Shown: positions 62,932-64,000 of the stretch, piece after piece
Layout of the letters: the number at the start of each line of letters is the position of its first letter
Numbering within the stretch: the stretch's first letter is position 1
Assembly: GCA_016722515.1 (NCBI GenBank)
Contig: JADKJE010000002.1
Coordinates: forward strand, 310,001 to 374,000
Source: Alphaproteobacteria bacterium
GTDB taxonomy: Bacteria; Pseudomonadota; Alphaproteobacteria; Rickettsiales; JADKJE01
Direction of reading: 5' to 3'
DNA length: 64,000 nucleotides
Position numbers and translations under genes: made by a program
The notes under the pieces: model-generated
Database searches by the model: none
The model's input: the letters and a program-made list of their open reading frames with translations, nothing else
Told to the model about the DNA's origin: nothing

Positions 62932-63945
62932 ATGACTAAAGATTATATGCAGCTAACCGGTGCAGAAAAATGCGCCATAGTCTTAATGACGATTGATGAG
63001 TCTAATCTCTCCAAGATTTTTTCATTAATGGATCAAGAGGAAATCAAAGAAATTTCTAGTATCATGGCAACGTTGGGCACAGTTCAGCCGGATGTGGTGG
63101 AGCGATTGATTATTGAATTCACCAATTCGGTAACAGCCACCCTTTCGTTTGTGGGCAATATGCAAAATACCGAACGTTTGTTGAATAAAGTATTGGTTGG
63201 AGACCAGGTGTCCGCCATCATGGAAGAAATTCGTGGTCCTGCAGGCAGAAATACCTGGGATAAATTAGGGAATATCAACGAAGAAGTTTTGGCTAATTAT
63301 CTTAAAAATGAATATCCGCAAACGATTGCCCTGATCATGTCAAAAATTCAGCCAGCACATGCAGCTAAAGTATTATCGGCCTTACCTGAAACGCTGACCT
63401 TTGATGTCATTCAGCGTATGCTGACGATGGAGCCAGTACAAAAAGAAGTGCTCGATGGGATTGAAAAAACATTGCGTGCAGAATTTATCAGCAACCTGAC
63501 GAAGACAACGAAGAATGATAATAATGCCATGATTGCGGAAATCTTTAATAACTTTGACCGCTTTAATGAATCGAAATACATGTCATTATTAGAACAGCGT
63601 TTGCCGGATTCTGCAGAAAAGGTCAAAGGCTTGATGTTTACCTTTGATGATCTGCTCAAAATATCGCCATCGGATATTCAAACCTTACTTCGGTTTGTGG
63701 ATAAAAATAAATTGCCGATGGCATTGAAAGGCGCCAAAGAAGAGGTTCGTGTGTTGTTTCTCAATAACATGTCGCAGCGTGCATCGAAAATTCTGGCAGA
63801 AGATATGGAGGGTATGGGACCTATTCGTATCCGCGATGTGGATGATGCCCAAAGTGCCATTATCAATGTGGCCAAAGATTTAATTGCCAAAAGCGAAATA
63901 ACGGTGCGTACCAAAGCCGATAGTGGAGATGAGTTAATTTACTAA
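62932..63945 (+). CDS. fliG: Flagellar motor switch protein FliG
   Basis: 337 residues. Starts LTGAEKCAIVLMTIDESNLS, the EHPQT-like motif reads NEYPQTIALIMSKIQPAHAAKV, and the C-terminal torque domain is FTFDDLLKISPSDIQTLLRF with SNRASKILAEDMEGMGP-like NNMSQRASKILAEDME. FliG couples stator force to the MS ring and sets rotation direction with FliM/FliN. AAGGAGCTGTT precedes the ATG, 20 bases after fliF. Confidence 0.97.
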   Translation: MTKDYMQLTGAEKCAIVLMTIDESNLSKIFSLMDQEEIKEISSIMATLGTVQPDVVERLIIEFTNSVTATLSFVGNMQNTERLLNKVLVGDQVSAIMEEIRGPAGRNTWDKLGNINEEVLANYLKNEYPQTIALIMSKIQPAHAAKVLSALPETLTFDVIQRMLTMEPVQKEVLDGIEKTLRAEFISNLTKTTKNDNNAMIAEIFNNFDRFNESKYMSLLEQRLPDSAEKVKGLMFTFDDLLKISPSDIQTLLRFVDKNKLPMALKGAKEEVRVLFLNNMSQRASKILAEDMEGMGPIRIRDVDDAQSAIINVAKDLIAKSEITVRTKADSGDELIY

Positions 63946-63946
63946 T

Positions 63947-64000
63947 ATGAGCAATACAGAAACAAAAGAACGTTACCATTTTCGTCAGTTAGGTGGAAGG
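63947..64000 (+). CDS. Start of the next flagellar gene, probably fliH (3' end outside window)
   Basis: An ATG one base after the fliG stop opens 18 codons (MSNTETKERYHFRQLGG) to the window edge. In alphaproteobacteria fliH, or a FliH-like ATPase regulator, follows fliG, so this is the likely identity, but 18 residues cannot prove it. Confidence 0.5.
   Translation, partial: MSNTETKERYHFRQLGGR

Noticed and set aside
1..64000. tRNA, rRNA, tmRNA or riboswitch genes
   Set aside because: None was recognised in the spacers read by eye. A tRNAscan or Infernal run would be the decisive check; small RNAs cannot be excluded.

Overview
The window is a moderately AT-rich alphaproteobacterial chromosome segment. 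The evidence is the gene content: a 1.6-kaa NAD-glutamate dehydrogenase, CarD, a MipZ-type ParA ATPase, a TatC-SerS-SurE run, a YchF-Pth-RplY-Prs run, VirB8/VirB9 of a P-type type IV secretion system, and a flagellar fliF-fliG start. A flagellated lineage that keeps a T4SS and contact-dependent toxins suggests a host-associated alphaproteobacterium (Rickettsiales- or Holosporales-like), but the sequence alone does not settle the order. No rRNA, tRNA or CRISPR array was seen.

Layout. 1-3.9 kb: end of lemA, two TPM-domain proteins and an ABC transporter pair on +. 3.9-17 kb, mostly on -: xerC, rlmE, ppx/gppA, gshB (one-base frameshift), a BON lipoprotein, mipZ, three uncharacterised genes, dadA, and the elongasome operon mreD-mrdA-rodA. 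17-37 kb: housekeeping genes on both strands (a FliK-like protein, an M23 peptidase, carD, gdh, tatC, serS, surE, an RDD protein, an M50-like protein, an FKBP-like protein, ychF, pth, rplY, prs, an outer-membrane protein, tsaB, phhB, vanX-like).

37-53.3 kb is an accessory island. It is dominated by a 3062-residue CdiA/FhaB-type two-partner-secretion adhesin (- strand). Its C-terminus reads as a guanyl-specific RNase of the barnase/RNase Sa superfamily, and it is followed by two barstar-like immunity genes, which is a self-consistent toxin-inhibitor pair. Downstream lie a 46-codon orphan toxin-tip remnant, an orphan immunity-like gene cut by an IS3-family end, and an AbiE toxin-antitoxin pair. 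The AbiE antitoxin is preceded by two related inverted repeats; the toxin is frameshifted and carries a WYL-like tail. The AbiEii stop codon lies in a 70-bp exact copy of part of the cdiA gene. A hypothetical gene, a TolA-C-like gene with a partial duplicate, and several strong palindromes complete the island. A possible decayed TpsB transporter lies on the other side of cdiA.

53.3-59 kb: a YfiR-like periplasmic protein, a TonB-dependent receptor, two unknown genes and a HAMP histidine kinase, probably a sensing module. 59-61 kb: virB9 and virB8, cut off from the rest of their operon by a fused remnant of an IS66 transposase and a TlpA-like thioredoxin. 61.3-64 kb: fliF, fliG and the first 18 codons of the next flagellar gene.

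Product names rest on recognised motifs and domain order read from the translations; no database search was run.
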